Shown here: one piece after another, positions 12,152 through 24,209 of the stretch
Numbering within the stretch: the stretch's first letter is position 1
Layout of the letters: every line of letters begins with the position of its first letter
NCBI GenBank assembly: GCA_002118135.1
Contig: BDIU01000378.1
Location: 1-64,000, forward strand
Direction: 5' to 3'
Length of the DNA stretch: 64,000 bases
Source: Trebouxia sp. TZW2008
Taxonomy: Eukaryota > Chlorophyta > Trebouxiophyceae > Trebouxiales > Trebouxiaceae
Notes under the pieces: model-generated
The model's input: only the letters and a program-made list of their open reading frames with translations
What the model was told of the DNA's origin: nothing
Database searches by the model: none
Position numbers and translations under genes: made by a program

Positions 12152-12289
12152 CAGAGGTTGTTACACTTCACTACCTGCGCCTACTTGCCAGTTCAGGTGG
12201 CAAAGGCTACATGGGCAACAGCACTATCAACTTTGCACCATACCATCAAGCTGCCTTGGGCTCACAGGAGAGCCTGGAGTGAAATCACT

Positions 12290-12545
12290 GCGAGTGGCAT
12301 CACTCCAGCATCTCTTGAGCCTGAGGCACCTCACACTTGAAGGGGCAATGCGATGCGCTGCCATGGCATCAACTGGTGCCCTTACCAGCTGCATGGAGCA
12401 TTTTCAGTGTGAGTCACTGGAGGCTGTTCTTGCAAGGAGGACTTATGGCAAGGTTGCTCACAGAAAGCCCCTTGCATCAAGCGTCCTTGCATTTACAGCC
12501 AGCATTGGCGTAGAAGAAGAAGCAAATGTGCTGTGAAGGCAGTGC
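12290..12545. repeat. Repeat module shared with 17,490-17,640 and 19,585-19,750
   Basis: It contains 'tcttgagcctgaggcacctcac', 'gcgctgccatggcatc' and 'ctgttcttgcaag' in order. The module at 17,490-17,640 has all three in the same order, and 19,585-19,750 keeps the last part. It marks the start of a larger collinear duplication. Confidence 0.55.
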
Positions 12546-12949
12546 CCTGCTGCATCTATTCCAGACAGCACCTCTAGAGCTGGCCTGCACCAGCTGGCCT
12601 GCACCCGCCGCAATCCTAAGGGCAGTCTGCACCAGTCCCTGTCGTTGACGACAGCATGCAACATCTTTTTTTTGAAAGGGCCTGCGTTGCTCCTGAGTGT
12701 GCTGGCTGACATGCATGAAAAGAAACAAATTGGGTTACTGCATGCTGAGCCAATCACACTGTGCATACAAAGAGAATTGAAGCCTTTGCCTTGTAGCTTT
12801 AATCAGAGAGCCAAGTGATGTACCAGGCTTCCCCCATAACAGAATCAGGACCTTGATAGGGCTGTAAGCATCACATCAACTGAGGCCATCAACCAAGACA
12901 GCTGAGTGCCATCTTGCTGATACCAGAAACTCCGTCAATAGGCAAGACT

Positions 12950-13880
12950 TCGCCAAAGTAACCGCACAAGCTTTGTGAAGTTGCGTCAGCTGACCTTGCA
13001 TGTCAGTGGTCTGTTTGCCAGGCAATTAGCATGAGGCAAAGGCTGTTGCAGCTGTGATATACGATACAGCCACGTGACCTGCTTGCATGCTAGGCTTTTG
13101 AGCGTGGTTCCCAGCTATGGTTATGATTCCTTGCAACATAGAGATCAGGGGCAGAAGGGCCAACAAGGCAGCTCAACCGGCCGTCTTGCTGGTCCCAGCA
13201 AGACCCTCAACATCCAAAGATGAGCAAGAAAACTGCAGAAGCTCTTTGAAGTTGTCTCGGCTAGTCTTGGATGCCAACAGTCTGTTTGCTGAGCGATCAG
13301 CATAAGGCAGAAGCTGTTGCAGCTGTGACTGCTGATATAGGCACATAGCCTGCTTGCATGCTAACATTTTGAGTATGGCTTGTAGCAATGGATGTGTTTC
13401 CATGCAACACAGTGCCCAAGGCTAGAAGGGCCGATGATGCAGCTGAAGGGCTATCTTGCTGATCCCGGCAACACCCTCAGCATCCAAAACGTGCAAAGAA
13501 AACTGCAAAAGTTCTGTGAAGTTGCCTTGGCAAGTTCTGGAAGCCAAGGGTCTATTTGCTAGGTAAGCAGCGTGAGGCAAAGGCTGTTGCAGCTGTGATA
13601 TACCATACAGGCACATGGTCTGCTTGCATGCCAGGCTTTGAGTACGGCTTGTGGCGATGACCGTCTTTCCATGTTTCCACAGAACATAGTGATCAGGGCC
13701 AGAAGGGCCGACAAGGCAGTTGAAGGGGCCATTGTGCTCATCCAGCAACTCCCTCAGCATGCAAGACTGGTCTCACCCAACTGCAGAAGCTCTTTGAAGT
13801 TGCCTCAGTTAGTCTTGGATGCCAAGAGTCTGGTGAACACCGTGAGACAGAAACTGCTGCAGCTGTGACTGCTTATGCAA
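12950..13880. repeat. Tandem array, unit about 275 bp, 4 copies
   Basis: A core reading roughly 'gaagttgcctcggctagtct', followed by 'gtctgtttgct', 'atcagca' and 'ctgttgcagctgtga', starts near 12,960, 13,236, 13,510 and 13,785, spacings of 276, 274 and 275. Further copies are at about 18,178, 20,262 and 20,538; the last two are again 276 apart. The steady period over diverged copies is notable. No frame is kept. Confidence 0.75.
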
Positions 13881-13899
13881 GACTTGTGTGATGCATGAG

Positions 13900-16110
13900 C
13901 AAAGTCGAAGCAGCTGATGACATATTGCTATGCTGTCAACATAAACACATGCAGACAACGGGTCTACCCAAGGTGCACGGCTCATGCAGGTGCAGAACTT
14001 GTGCATAGACCCACCCTTGTGAAGACCTATCATCTGCATATCAGTTGATGCTGTAACAGCAGCTCATGTGCAAGCTGCATCAAGCTTGCAAACTTGAAAT
14101 GCCACTCCTGGCAGAACATGGCAATCTTTTCTTCTGATTTTGAGAGAGGGCTAACACTGAAACCCTGGTGTGATTGCCAAGAATTATTGCTGCTAGCCAG
14201 TGCTCGTCCACCACCATTGCTGTGTCTAAAATGCTCACAAGTCTGTCATGCAGATTGCATGACACACATCTTCAGAAGCACAACTACAGATCTGCAGGTG
14301 GGCTTTGAAGAAGCAGAAGGAATCACTTGCATAGACGATAGCATGAGCAATTTTGTGTACATCTGTGGCATGGAAGCCTGCTAGGCTTTTCAGTGTAGCA
14401 CACAGCCAGGCTTCCCAAAGGGCCTCTGCTTAATTTGCATGCACAAGCTTGTGAGAGTTCTCTAGTGGCTGGAAGCTTCACTAGTGTAACTATCTCTGTC
14501 CCATAGGTGCTATTGGAGATGCAATTTTACAACATCTTTAGGCCATGCAAGCATCACAGGCATTTGAGCATGGCCATTGTCCCACTGACGCTCCAGTTCA
14601 AGTTTATACATTACACCCTTCCGCTGTAAGGGACCATAATCAGACCAACAGACATCAGCATCAAGGTCAGAGAGCTTTGGCAATGGTATGCCACAGATTG
14701 AAGATCATTGGCGTCCCTTTGCGTAATGCATTGTAGGCAAGATCCATACTGCATGGACTTGAGTTTGAACACAACATGAGAGTCAGACAATCACTGGTGG
14801 CTTGACTGTCACTGTTGATGCATCGTACGTGACTGTTGTGACACAATCACCACAAACCACAAGACGCTGCAGCCCCCTTTGCTGCAGCTGCTGGCGTCAC
14901 TGCTGGCATTTCATGCCTTATTGAGCAAAAGATGCAGTGCTGCTTTAACTATGCAGAATGAGCCCAGCATGGCTGTTGATCAAGACCCTGCCATCAGTCA
15001 GCAAGATCAAGGCAGAACAGCCAGGACTGGTTGCTTTGCGTTGGCTGTGGGATTGGATATTCAGACCGGTCACCAAAGCTCAGCAACCCGTTGCTGCTGC
15101 AATGCCCTGATATCTGCTTACTGACAGCAAAGCAAGTATGCAAATGCATCGCTATGTACTGTATAATACACTTTGACAGGGCCGTGAACTTGCAGCAAAC
15201 ACCGCTGTTGAAGAGCTGACATTATGTGTTGAATGCATGATGGCATGCATGGGCCAATCTGGCCGCTTATAGGGTTACAGCAGTCGGTCAGTATCAACAT
15301 TGCAACCCTGGTATGGGCGTCCAGCATCATTGCTGCTAGCCAACCTTCATCCACTACCATTGCTGTGTCCCACTGTGTCTGCGCATGCAAGTCATGTAGC
15401 AGGCTCCTCAAAAGCAGCCACAGATCTGTGGGTGTGCTGCGAAGGAACTGCTGACATCACCTGCATGTCGAGATTTTATCAATTGCATGAGCGGTTTTGT
15501 GTACATCTGTGGCATGAAAGCCTCCTGAGCTTCTGAATAAAACAGAGCCATGCTTCCCAAGAGGCCGCTGCATCAAATGTATGCACAAATTTGTGAGAAT
15601 CTGAGGCCTGCCTGCTAAACAGGATTTGAGAGTTGAATGACGCACTTGTGTGACTTGTTACAGCACAGTAGCATCAGCCAACTGAGGACAGCAGCCAAGC
15701 CTGCTCAAGTTTTTGACATAGACGTCAATGTCTTGCTAGACACCGTGGAGCACTGCAGCATCTGAGACACAAGTTGCTGGAGCTGTTGCAATGTTGATGC
15801 CAGCGGCTCATGCAAGCATTCAGATCAGTGAGCAATGATACTCTGCCACTGATATCACACTGACTCTTGGCATGCCCTTGAGTCACAATTCTGTCATCAG
15901 TCAGCAAACTTGAGACAAATTGGCAGTGACAGATTGCATTGCTGTGCGCAGGGGTTGAAGGCTGCAACAGGCATTTGACAATTCAACCCCAGAAAACAGG
16001 CCAGCAAACAATCAGTGCTGTTGTATCTGATGCTTTGCTTACTGATGACAGTGCCTGGGGCCTGCTGTTGTTGCAGGATTATCTTCTGCCAGCATGTATG
16101 CCTAGATGAA
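13900..16110. repeat. Mosaic of diverged modules, duplicated at 20.7-22.9 kb
   Basis: The modules include 14,160-14,400 and 15,300-15,540 (each with 'accctggt', 'ttgctgctagcca' and 'acagatct'), 14,545-14,700, 14,960-15,130 and 15,720-16,060. Corresponding modules are at 22,090-22,330, 21,330-21,560, 21,760-21,960 and 22,560-22,900. I see no gene in it. Confidence 0.5.
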
Positions 16111-16199
16111 GACTTCTCATCTTGTTGGCTCTCTGTACAAATTTGTTGAAACACCATGCGATAAGCAGCATGTGACAACAGCAATTATTGATCAAGATG

Positions 16200-17200
16200 C
16201 TGACCTGCTTTTTTGATGTTTGTCAGAGTGTTGCACCAGGAAGCTGTCGCCCTTGAACTGGACAAGCTAACAAGATGGCATCTGCCTGTCTAGCCATGAA
16301 GGTGCTGACCCCACGCTTGACCTGCAATGAGCATGCACCAGATCAACAGCACTGCACAACACGAGCCTGCAAAACTATGCTTGTTTTGTGCAATGCTGTG
16401 CAGCTATTGCAACTTACTAAGTTGCAAAGCTGCAAACACATCCAATGCGTGCCAAACGTGCAGAATCTGCACTGTATACCACAATTTCTATAAAGTCATA
16501 AAACAAAATGTCAAAGCTGATGACACAAGCAAACAGCAGCACCTGTGTGCCATTGAGCTTTGCAGTCTTTCTTGTTGACGGCACAAGTGATCGATTTCAT
16601 GAAAAGGTGACTAGCTGACTCTGTCCCTGCAAGCAGATCTTGCCAGCGTGGGAATGAGGTTGATACTATGAGGCCATACAAGCCGTATGTGCTGGTCAAT
16701 ACCCACTACATGCGACTGCAACCCCACAGCAGCGACAACCTCTTAAAACTGAGTTTCTTTCCAGGTAAAAACCTTTGTTTATAGCCTATAAGATCGGTCT
16801 TTCTGTGAAAGAAAAATGATACTCTTTTTCAAGAAAAGCTCTTTCTCTTTCCTTTCTCTTTCCAAACCCGTTGTTTTCTTGTGCGCAATCATTGATTTTT
16901 CACTCTTTTACCTTGTAGGTAACGTAGAAAGCACACAACCATCTGGCAGCTCATGCTCGCGATATCTGCTAACAAGGCAGACAGCAATGCTGCACTTGGA
17001 TCAGGATGCTGGGCATGAATCTTATGGCCAGCACAGCTCAGAGATGAAATAAGGTAGTGCATAAATGACCCCTGTAGGAAAAGGAACTGTCTCGACAGGC
17101 CAAAGTGCTTGCATGCCTCTTGAGTCTTGGTGCCTCTGAGACAAAATGGATGCAATTCTGGCCCCAATCAATAGCACCTCATCTTAAGGCCTGCTTTGAA
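16200..17200. other. No gene; T-rich island at about 16,740-16,925
   Basis: Most of this stretch holds nothing I can name. Between about 16,740 and 16,925 the composition changes sharply to T-rich with runs such as 'ctttctctttcctttctc'. The island is preceded by 'ccaggtaaaa' and ends at 'cttgtaggta', so it looks like a spliceosomal intron, yet no coding exon is evident on either side. Confidence 0.35.
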
Positions 17201-17489
17201 TCAATACAAACAGTGATCGGCAGTCATGTCTGCAGTTGAGACGTCAGCTCGTCCAAAGGTGTCACCAGGCATCTTGCAGGTGTCACCAGCGTCCAGGACA
17301 ATGCAGTGCATCAGGATCCGATGCACTGTATTGCCTCGAACGGTGGTGACACCTGCTCAAGTTGCAAGCTCAGGTGTACAAAGTGGCAAGGGCACAGCAT
17401 GCTCAGCATCACAAAGAACATGACATGAGACCTTGGACCTCCCTCAGGCCAAAAGAAAGGAGTGGATTGCAAACACTCACAGTGGCAGC

Positions 17490-20400
17490 GCACTAAGTTC
17501 TCTTGAGCCTGAGGCGCCTCACTTTTGAAGGGCGATGCATTGCGCTGCCATGGCATCGTCTCATGCCTCTGTCAATTGCCTGAAGCTTCTTGCACTGTAA
17601 GCCACTGCAGGCTGTTCTTGTAAGGTAGACTCCACACAGAGCTTGCTCACAAGCAAACCTTGTGTCAAGCCTGCCTGCAAGAACAACCGGCAGTGCCTCA
17701 AGGACGGAAACCTTTACCACAACATCTTGCGTCAAGGTTGCGCTCGGAAGCCAGCAGTGCCTCAGAGAAAGAAGCAGAGACAATGCCTTGCTGCACCTTT
17801 GTCCACACAGTGCTGCAAGGCAGGCACCTGCAGGGCAGGCTGCAACAACCCCTGGCCTGAAGGGCAGCCTGCAACAGCCCTTGTATGCAGGTATGGGCTT
17901 GCCAGGCTAGTAAGTGGGCCAGCTGACACGTAGCAAAGGAAACGGAATGGGTTACTGCATGCTGAGCCAATGATAAAAAGAAGACTGTGCCTTTTGGCAT
18001 GAGCCGAAGAGGAGCCAAGTACTTGTGATGTACCAGGCTGCCCCATGATGCCGCCTTGAACATGACACGGATTTAGACAGCACAGTGCTGTGGGCAAACA
18101 AGACAACCAGGCAGCCAAAGAAGCAGTCTTCCTGACTCCCGCAATCTCCTCAGCATCTAAGATGAGCAACAAAAACTGCAGAAGCTCTGTGAAGTTGTCT
18201 TAGCTAGTCTTTCATGCCAAGGGTCTGTCTGCTAAGTGAATAGCGTGAGGCAGAAGCTGCTGCAGCTGTGACTGCCAGCGCAGAAGCGGTGTCTTGCATG
18301 AGCCTTGTTGCAGGCGCAATAGCTGATGACGCACTAAAGTGCTGTCAGCACCCAACACATTTAGACAATGTTGTCTATATGTGTTGGGTGCTGACAGCAC
18401 TTCAGTGTGTTAACAGATCTTCCCAAACCACAACAACATGCAGACGCAGGACATGTGCATGTCACTGGTGCCTCTGGTGGATCTGTCATCTGCATTTCTC
18501 AATGCTGCCAAGCTCTTGTTAGCAACAGCACATGAGCAAGCAGCAACAGACTTTGCAGAAATGCAAGTCCAGAGCTGCTGACTGGCAGCTCCAAGTATGG
18601 CCTAGGAGTCAAGAACATGAAAATTGACATGACTCAATGACAAGTCTCTGTCATTGGTCAGCAAATTTGGGGCAGTACAGCAATGACTGATTGCTATTCT
18701 GTGCCTGAGTTGTGAAGGCTTCAAGATTCATCTCACTGTTCAACCCTAAGACACAGTTCAGCAGCCAGTCACTGCTGTGTTGCCTTGCGCTTTGTTGATT
18801 GTTGGCAGTGCAAGCTTGAGCACCCAAGTGCAGCTGCAGCCATGACTACAGTCAATTTGACATCAGGAGGCTTCCTCTTGGTATATGCACGTGTGCATGC
18901 TTGTGAACGCCTGGCTGCTTGAATAGCAGCAGTAAACAAACAGACCCCACTGAAGCTGTACTGAGGTGCTTGGTGACAGGCAGGACTGTCAAATTTAGAG
19001 ACAAATCTTGTGAGACAAATATCCAATTACATATCTGATGAGTTCTGCCGCCAGCTGGGGGACTTGCCTTGAGAGAGATAAAAGCTGCTTAGCAATATTG
19101 CCTGCTGTTGTTTTCCCTTTGACGCTAAGCCTTCAGCTGCATCAGCTCAGCCCCAGCAGGCTCGTCCTCACATCCCCACTTGGTGTAAAGAGGACCAGGT
19201 AAGAGAGGGAGCCACCATCAGCAAGTGTGTAGCACATGAAAAGGCAACCGGTGTAGGCCCTTTCTCCTGTTCCGTGTTTTCCAGCACATGAAACAGGTAA
19301 AGGAGACCATACCGTCTGCCTACTCATTTGCTGCATGCCTACCAAGGTGTTGCTGCTGGGGCTGAGACACTAGATTGGCAGTATCCAAGAATGAACAGCA
19401 CAGATTGCTGAAACTGTTTACGTCACTGTTGCAGCAATTGAGACATAGCGTACACACAGAAGAGAAGGCAGAAACAAAGATGCTCTCCTGGTGCAAGCCA
19501 TTTCCAGGGTACCTGAATCCTAGCCATGTTTGCCTGTTTGCATGTCCAAAGGGTGAGCAGCAACACTTCATCATTGCACCATACCTTAAAGCTTCTTGCA
19601 CTGTGAGTCACTGCAGGTTGTTCTTGCAAACAATCCCTGATGAGAAGGTTGCTCAGAGGAAGGCCTTGCACCATGTCCATGCAGGAACAGCCAGCAATGG
19701 CCCAGAAGAAGAAGCAAAGGCAGTCCCCTGCTGCACCTGTGCCCACGCTGTACCTCCAGAGCTGGCTTCTCCAGGGCTGCCTGCAACAGCCCCAACCCTA
19801 AGGGCAGGCTGCAACAGCCCTCTGCTCCTGAAGGACCGGATGCATCAGCCTCAGCACTGAAGGGCACCCTGCAGCAGCCCCAACCCTTAAGGGCAAGGGC
19901 CTGTTGGGCTCTTGAGTCTGTCAGCTGTCACACAAGACATGAAATGGAGTGAGGTGCCGCATGCGGAATCAGTGACACCATGCACAGCATGAAACGGAAG
20001 ACAGTCCCTGATGGCACCAAACAGAGAGAAGCCAAGTGATGTACCAAGCTTCTGCACGATGTGACCTGCCATGAGCTCGACACTGTGCAGTAATAGAAAG
20101 AAGAAGCCATGCCTTTTGGCGTGGGTTATAGAGATGCGTAGTGACGTACCAGGCTGCCCCGTATTGACATCATGACCATGAGAGGGTTGCAGGCAGCTCC
20201 AGCAAGCCGTCATGCTGACCCCAGCAACACCTCAGCACGCAAAGATGACCCTTGCAGCTGCAGAAGCTCTGTGAAGTTGCCCTGGCCGGTCTTGCATGCC
20301 AAGGGCCTGTTTGCCAGGTATTTGACGTCAGGCAGACGCTGCTGCAGCTGTGACTGTTAATACATGCACTTAGCCTGCTTGCATACTAGGCTTTTGATTG

Positions 20401-20900
20401 TGGCTTGTAGCAATGAGTTTGTTGTTTGCATGCAAATCAGTGGTCAGGGCCAGGAGGGCAGCAACAAGGCAGCTGAAAGGGCCAACTTGCTGATCCCAGC
20501 AATGCCCTCAGTGTCCAGAATGTGCCCTAGATAACTGCAGAAGGTCAGTGGAGTTGTCTAGGGTAGTCTTGGAGACCAAGAGTATGTTTGCTGGGTAATC
20601 AGCATGAGAGACAAGCTGCTGCAGCTGTGACGACCAATGCAGCAATGGTGTCGTGAACGAGCCTGGTGGCAGGCGCAGATGCTAACGACAGAGTACACCA
20701 CCGTCTGCATCTAATGCATGCAGGTCTTACCAAAGTGCAACATGCGTGCTGATGCACATTACGAGCACGCTTGCTGCCCTTTGCCAGACCTGCCATCTGC
20801 ACATCAGGTGATGCTGCCAAGCTGTGAGGAGCATCGGCTCATATGCAAGCAACAACAGAGCTGTTAGATGCTATCAGGATCCTACACAATGCTGAGGGGC
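17490..20900. repeat. Second large mosaic of repeat modules
   Basis: It carries, in order, modules also seen at 12.3-13.9 kb: 17,490-17,640, 17,930-17,980 ('gggttactgcatgctgagcc' as at 12,731), 18,178-18,275, 19,585-19,750, 20,262-20,355 and 20,538-20,632. The interspersed 165-bp repeat sits at 18,645-18,805. Collinearity suggests duplication of a block of several kb, followed by local expansion. No gene is recognised. Confidence 0.5.
18337..18402. ncRNA. Perfect 24-bp-arm hairpin (possible small-RNA precursor)
   Basis: The arms 18,337-18,360 and 18,379-18,402 are perfect reverse complements of 24 bases. After one T-T mismatch the stem continues for seven more pairs (18,362-18,368 with 18,371-18,377), leaving a 2-base loop. 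Outside the arms a further 4-bp match (18,332-18,335 with 18,404-18,407) extends it. Such perfection among heavily decayed repeats implies recent origin or selection. A small-RNA precursor or a short palindromic element are both possible. Confidence 0.5.
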
Positions 20901-22930
20901 CATTTTCAAGGGTTTGATGATTGTCAACAAGATGCTTTGGTGTCCAGCACGCTGCCATGGTGTGTTTGTGTAATGAAGCATGGCAGGCCAATGGTTGCGA
21001 GGAGCATCAGCTCTTGTGAAAGCAGCATCAGAGCTTCCAGATGCTATCAGCATGCTGCAAACGCTGACAGGCCGTTTCCATATGGTTCACAACTGTTGGG
21101 AAGATGTTGCTGTGTGCACAGACAGTTGACATGATCTGTGTGATACTGGCAGTCCATTGGCTGTGAGACCTGAGACAGTGCGGCTGAGGTACCCTGCGTT
21201 TTGCACAGGGGCAAACAACAGCAGTCTAGCAATTAGAGACCTCACAAGTTGAATTGTTTCTGCTTTATGGGTGCTGCTGAAGATTAAACAGCTTCACAAT
21301 ATCTGCCGGCCATACAAGCAGCACAAGCACACTTGAAAACAGCCATTGTCCCACTGGCGCATTGTGTTTCATGATGCTTGGTCTCACAATGCCAGCTCCA
21401 GTTCAAGTTCATACACTACATCCTTGCAATGCAACTGACCATTACGAGACCATCAGACATCAGCCAAACAGCGCAAGTCAGAGCATTGGCGGTAAGAACG
21501 CCGCAGCGGCCTCTATTTGTCCAAGCATGATGCGGGGTCTGCATACCACATGGACGTCTATCTGAATGCAGCATGAATGTCAGTTGATTTACTAGCGGCT
21601 TGACTGTCACTGCTGATGCGCCACTTGTGACTGCTGTGGCGTAATCACCACAAGACGCCACGTTTAAAGCACATTGCTGGAGCTGTCGTCACTTTATATC
21701 ACTGCTAGCATTGCATGCAATCCTTGCTTTGCGTTGACATCAGACCGTAATGCATCCAGCAAGGCTGTTTCAATTGGCCAAGACCCTGCCATCACTCAGC
21801 AAATCCAAGGCAGTACAGTCATGACTGATTGCTTTACTTTGGCTGAGGCTTGAAGGCTGCAACAGATACCTAGCCATTCAAAGCAGTCACCAAAGGACAG
21901 CAACTTGTCGCTGCTGCAATGCCTTGATTTTTACGTACTGATGACACAGCAAGTGTGCGGATGCTGTTGCAGGCAAACTTGCAGAAAACACCACTGCATC
22001 AAGAGCTGACAATCTGTTGACTGCATGATGGCATGTGTGGGTCAAATCTGGCTATGATAGTAGCAGCAATCAGTCAGCACTAGCACTAGCACTGCAACCC
22101 TGGTATGAGTGCCCAGCATCGTTGCTGCTAGCCAGTGCTGTTTCACTACTTTTGCTGTGTCCAAGCATGCAACGCTCACAAGTCTGCACGTGCAGATTGT
22201 GTGACAGGCACCTCCAAAAGCACAGCTACAGATCTGTGGGTGTGCTTGCGGGAGGCGCCTTCACGTCACCTGCACAACTGGACTTGATCAGCATGTGCAA
22301 GCTTGTGTACGTCTGTGGCATGAATGCATACTGAGCTGTACAAGACATGTCAGGATGGCATGCAAACATGTTTCCCATGGACAGACCATATCATTGGCAT
22401 CAGCTTGGGTGTAAAAGATTGTGCCCCTGTATGCCTGCTGGGGTTTGCATGCCTGGGGATGGTAATATTGCTTGTAACGACATCATACCACAAGCTTGAT
22501 ATGAACAGGAGCCGACTACTGTCACAAACCGTTTCTGGCCTCATGACACTGTTGACATGCTTGACAACATGGAGCACTGCAGCACTTTTGTCAGCAATCT
22601 GCGGCCAATCACCTGCTGAAGCTGTTGTACTATTGATGCCAGCGTTTCACACATCCAATCAGCAAGCAGCAAGGCCCTTCCACTAGTATCACACTGGCAT
22701 AGGGCATAGCTTTTGGAACCAAGTCTTGTAATCAGTCAGCAGGCTTGAGACGCTTTGGCAGCGACAGATTGCTTTGCTGTGCGCAGGAGTTGGAGGCTGC
22801 AACAGGTATCTGAGAATTCAGCCCATGTTCAGCCCCGGCAAACAGGTGAGCAGGCAATCACTGCTGTTGTCGCCGTTGCGTCGTTGACTGATGACAGCGC
22901 CTGGAAACAAAAAGTGTTGCAGCATCTTTA
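20900..22930. repeat. Continuation of the duplicated mosaic
   Basis: The modules match 14.5-16.1 kb in nearly the same order: 21,330-21,560, 21,760-21,960, 22,090-22,330 and 22,560-22,900. The small open frames here are not conserved between the two copies, which argues against coding. Confidence 0.45.
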
Positions 22931-23030
22931 CTTTGCAGTCAATACACCCAGGAAAAGGCTTTCCATCTTGTTAAATTCAGAAATGCATGCCTCAGTCAAG
23001 CTTGGCAACTGACACAACAGCGGCAGACAT

Positions 23031-23121
23031 CCAGCCACAGCACAACGGCTTTGTTGTGAATGTCAAGCATCCATACTGTTCAGTAGTGCTGTATGACTGC
23101 CACTACTGTGTCTGTGGCTGG
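23031..23121. other. Three-way-junction inverted repeat
   Basis: An outer perfect 10-bp stem (23,031-23,040 with 23,112-23,121) encloses two perfect hairpins: 6 bp at 23,041-23,046 with 23,053-23,058, and 8 bp at 23,081-23,088 with 23,101-23,108. The fold is cloverleaf-like but matches no tRNA, and I do not recognise a ribozyme core. Confidence 0.35.
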
Positions 23122-23149
23122 GTATCATAAAGGCCAGCTACATCAGTTG

Positions 23150-23700
23150 CTTGAGCAGTGGGGATTTTGGGCTCAGGCCTTGAGATTGCGGTGTAGCCAT
23201 GCTTTTACTATGCTCAAATCAGCTGCATGAGCGATATTATGGTCTGGATGCTTGCTAAGCTGTGAGTGTGGGACACAGCTGTGCTTCCGCAAGGCCTGTC
23301 ACATCAGCTGCATGCGCATTAGTGCGGAGACTTGTGGCCTCGATGCTTGCTAAGCTTTGAGTGTGCGATCTGGCCATGCTTTTGCTATGCTTGTCACGTC
23401 AGCTGCATGAGCGTAACTGCAAAAACTTATGGCCTGGACGCTTGCTGACTTTTGAGTGTGGGACACAGCCATGCTTCTCAAAGGATTGTCACATCAGCTG
23501 AATGAGCAATAGTGCAGGAGTTTATGGTCTGGTGCTTGCTAAGCTGTGAGTGTGGGACAGAGCCATGGTTGCCGACGGCCTGCCATGTCATTTTTGAGCA
23601 CTTGGAGAAGACATGCTCTGGTGTTCTTCAACTGCTTGTGCAAATGACAATGCATGCCTGCTAAGCTTTGAGTGTGCATTCGAGACACTGATGTGGCTCA
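23150..23700. repeat. Tandem array, unit about 100-120 bp, 4-5 copies
   Basis: Each unit carries 'tcagctgcatgagcg', 'tggcctgga', 'gcttgctaagctttgagtgt' and 'acagccatgctt'. Copies run from about 23,190 to 23,690 and are diverged. Weak relatives occur at 14,380-14,460 and 15,515-15,600. Confidence 0.7.
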
Positions 23701-23939
23701 GAGTCACACTATAACACGGACAGTCGCAGGCTGTTGACAAGCAAGCTTTAAGTGGCTCAAGTCCAATGAGCATGGCGCACTTGTGACACATGTTTGGTCA
23801 GAATGACATGTATGCCAAGGCGTTGCATTGAACACATTGAGACGCACAGCTACAGTGCCTTGGCGACATAGTGTGTCGTCCCAATGATGTTCAGTGCAAA
23901 ATAGGCACCTTGCTGCGAGAGAGACATGCAGCATCATCA

Positions 23940-24200
23940 CTTGATGGCAACAGCGCTTACCTGCTTACTTTGTGATTGTTTTTGTCTTCAGCACTTGATG
24001 GCAGGGGGGCTTACCTACTCACGTTGGATGCGTTGTCGTCGCCAGCACCTGCTGGCAAGGGTGCCTACCTAATCACTTTGTGGTTCAGTTGTTGTCAGCA
24101 CTTGTTGGCAAGGGTTCTCACCTATTTGCTTTGTGGGTGGTGTCATCAACAGAATTTATTGGCAAGGATGCTTACCTGTGTACTTTGTGGTTGGTGGCAA
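23940..24200. repeat. Short tandem array, unit about 60 bp, 4-5 copies
   Basis: The phrase 'cagcacttgttggcaagggtgcttacctactcactttgtgg', in variants, repeats between 23,940 and 24,195. No coding frame is evident. Confidence 0.75.
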
Positions 24201-24209
24201 AGGTGGCAA

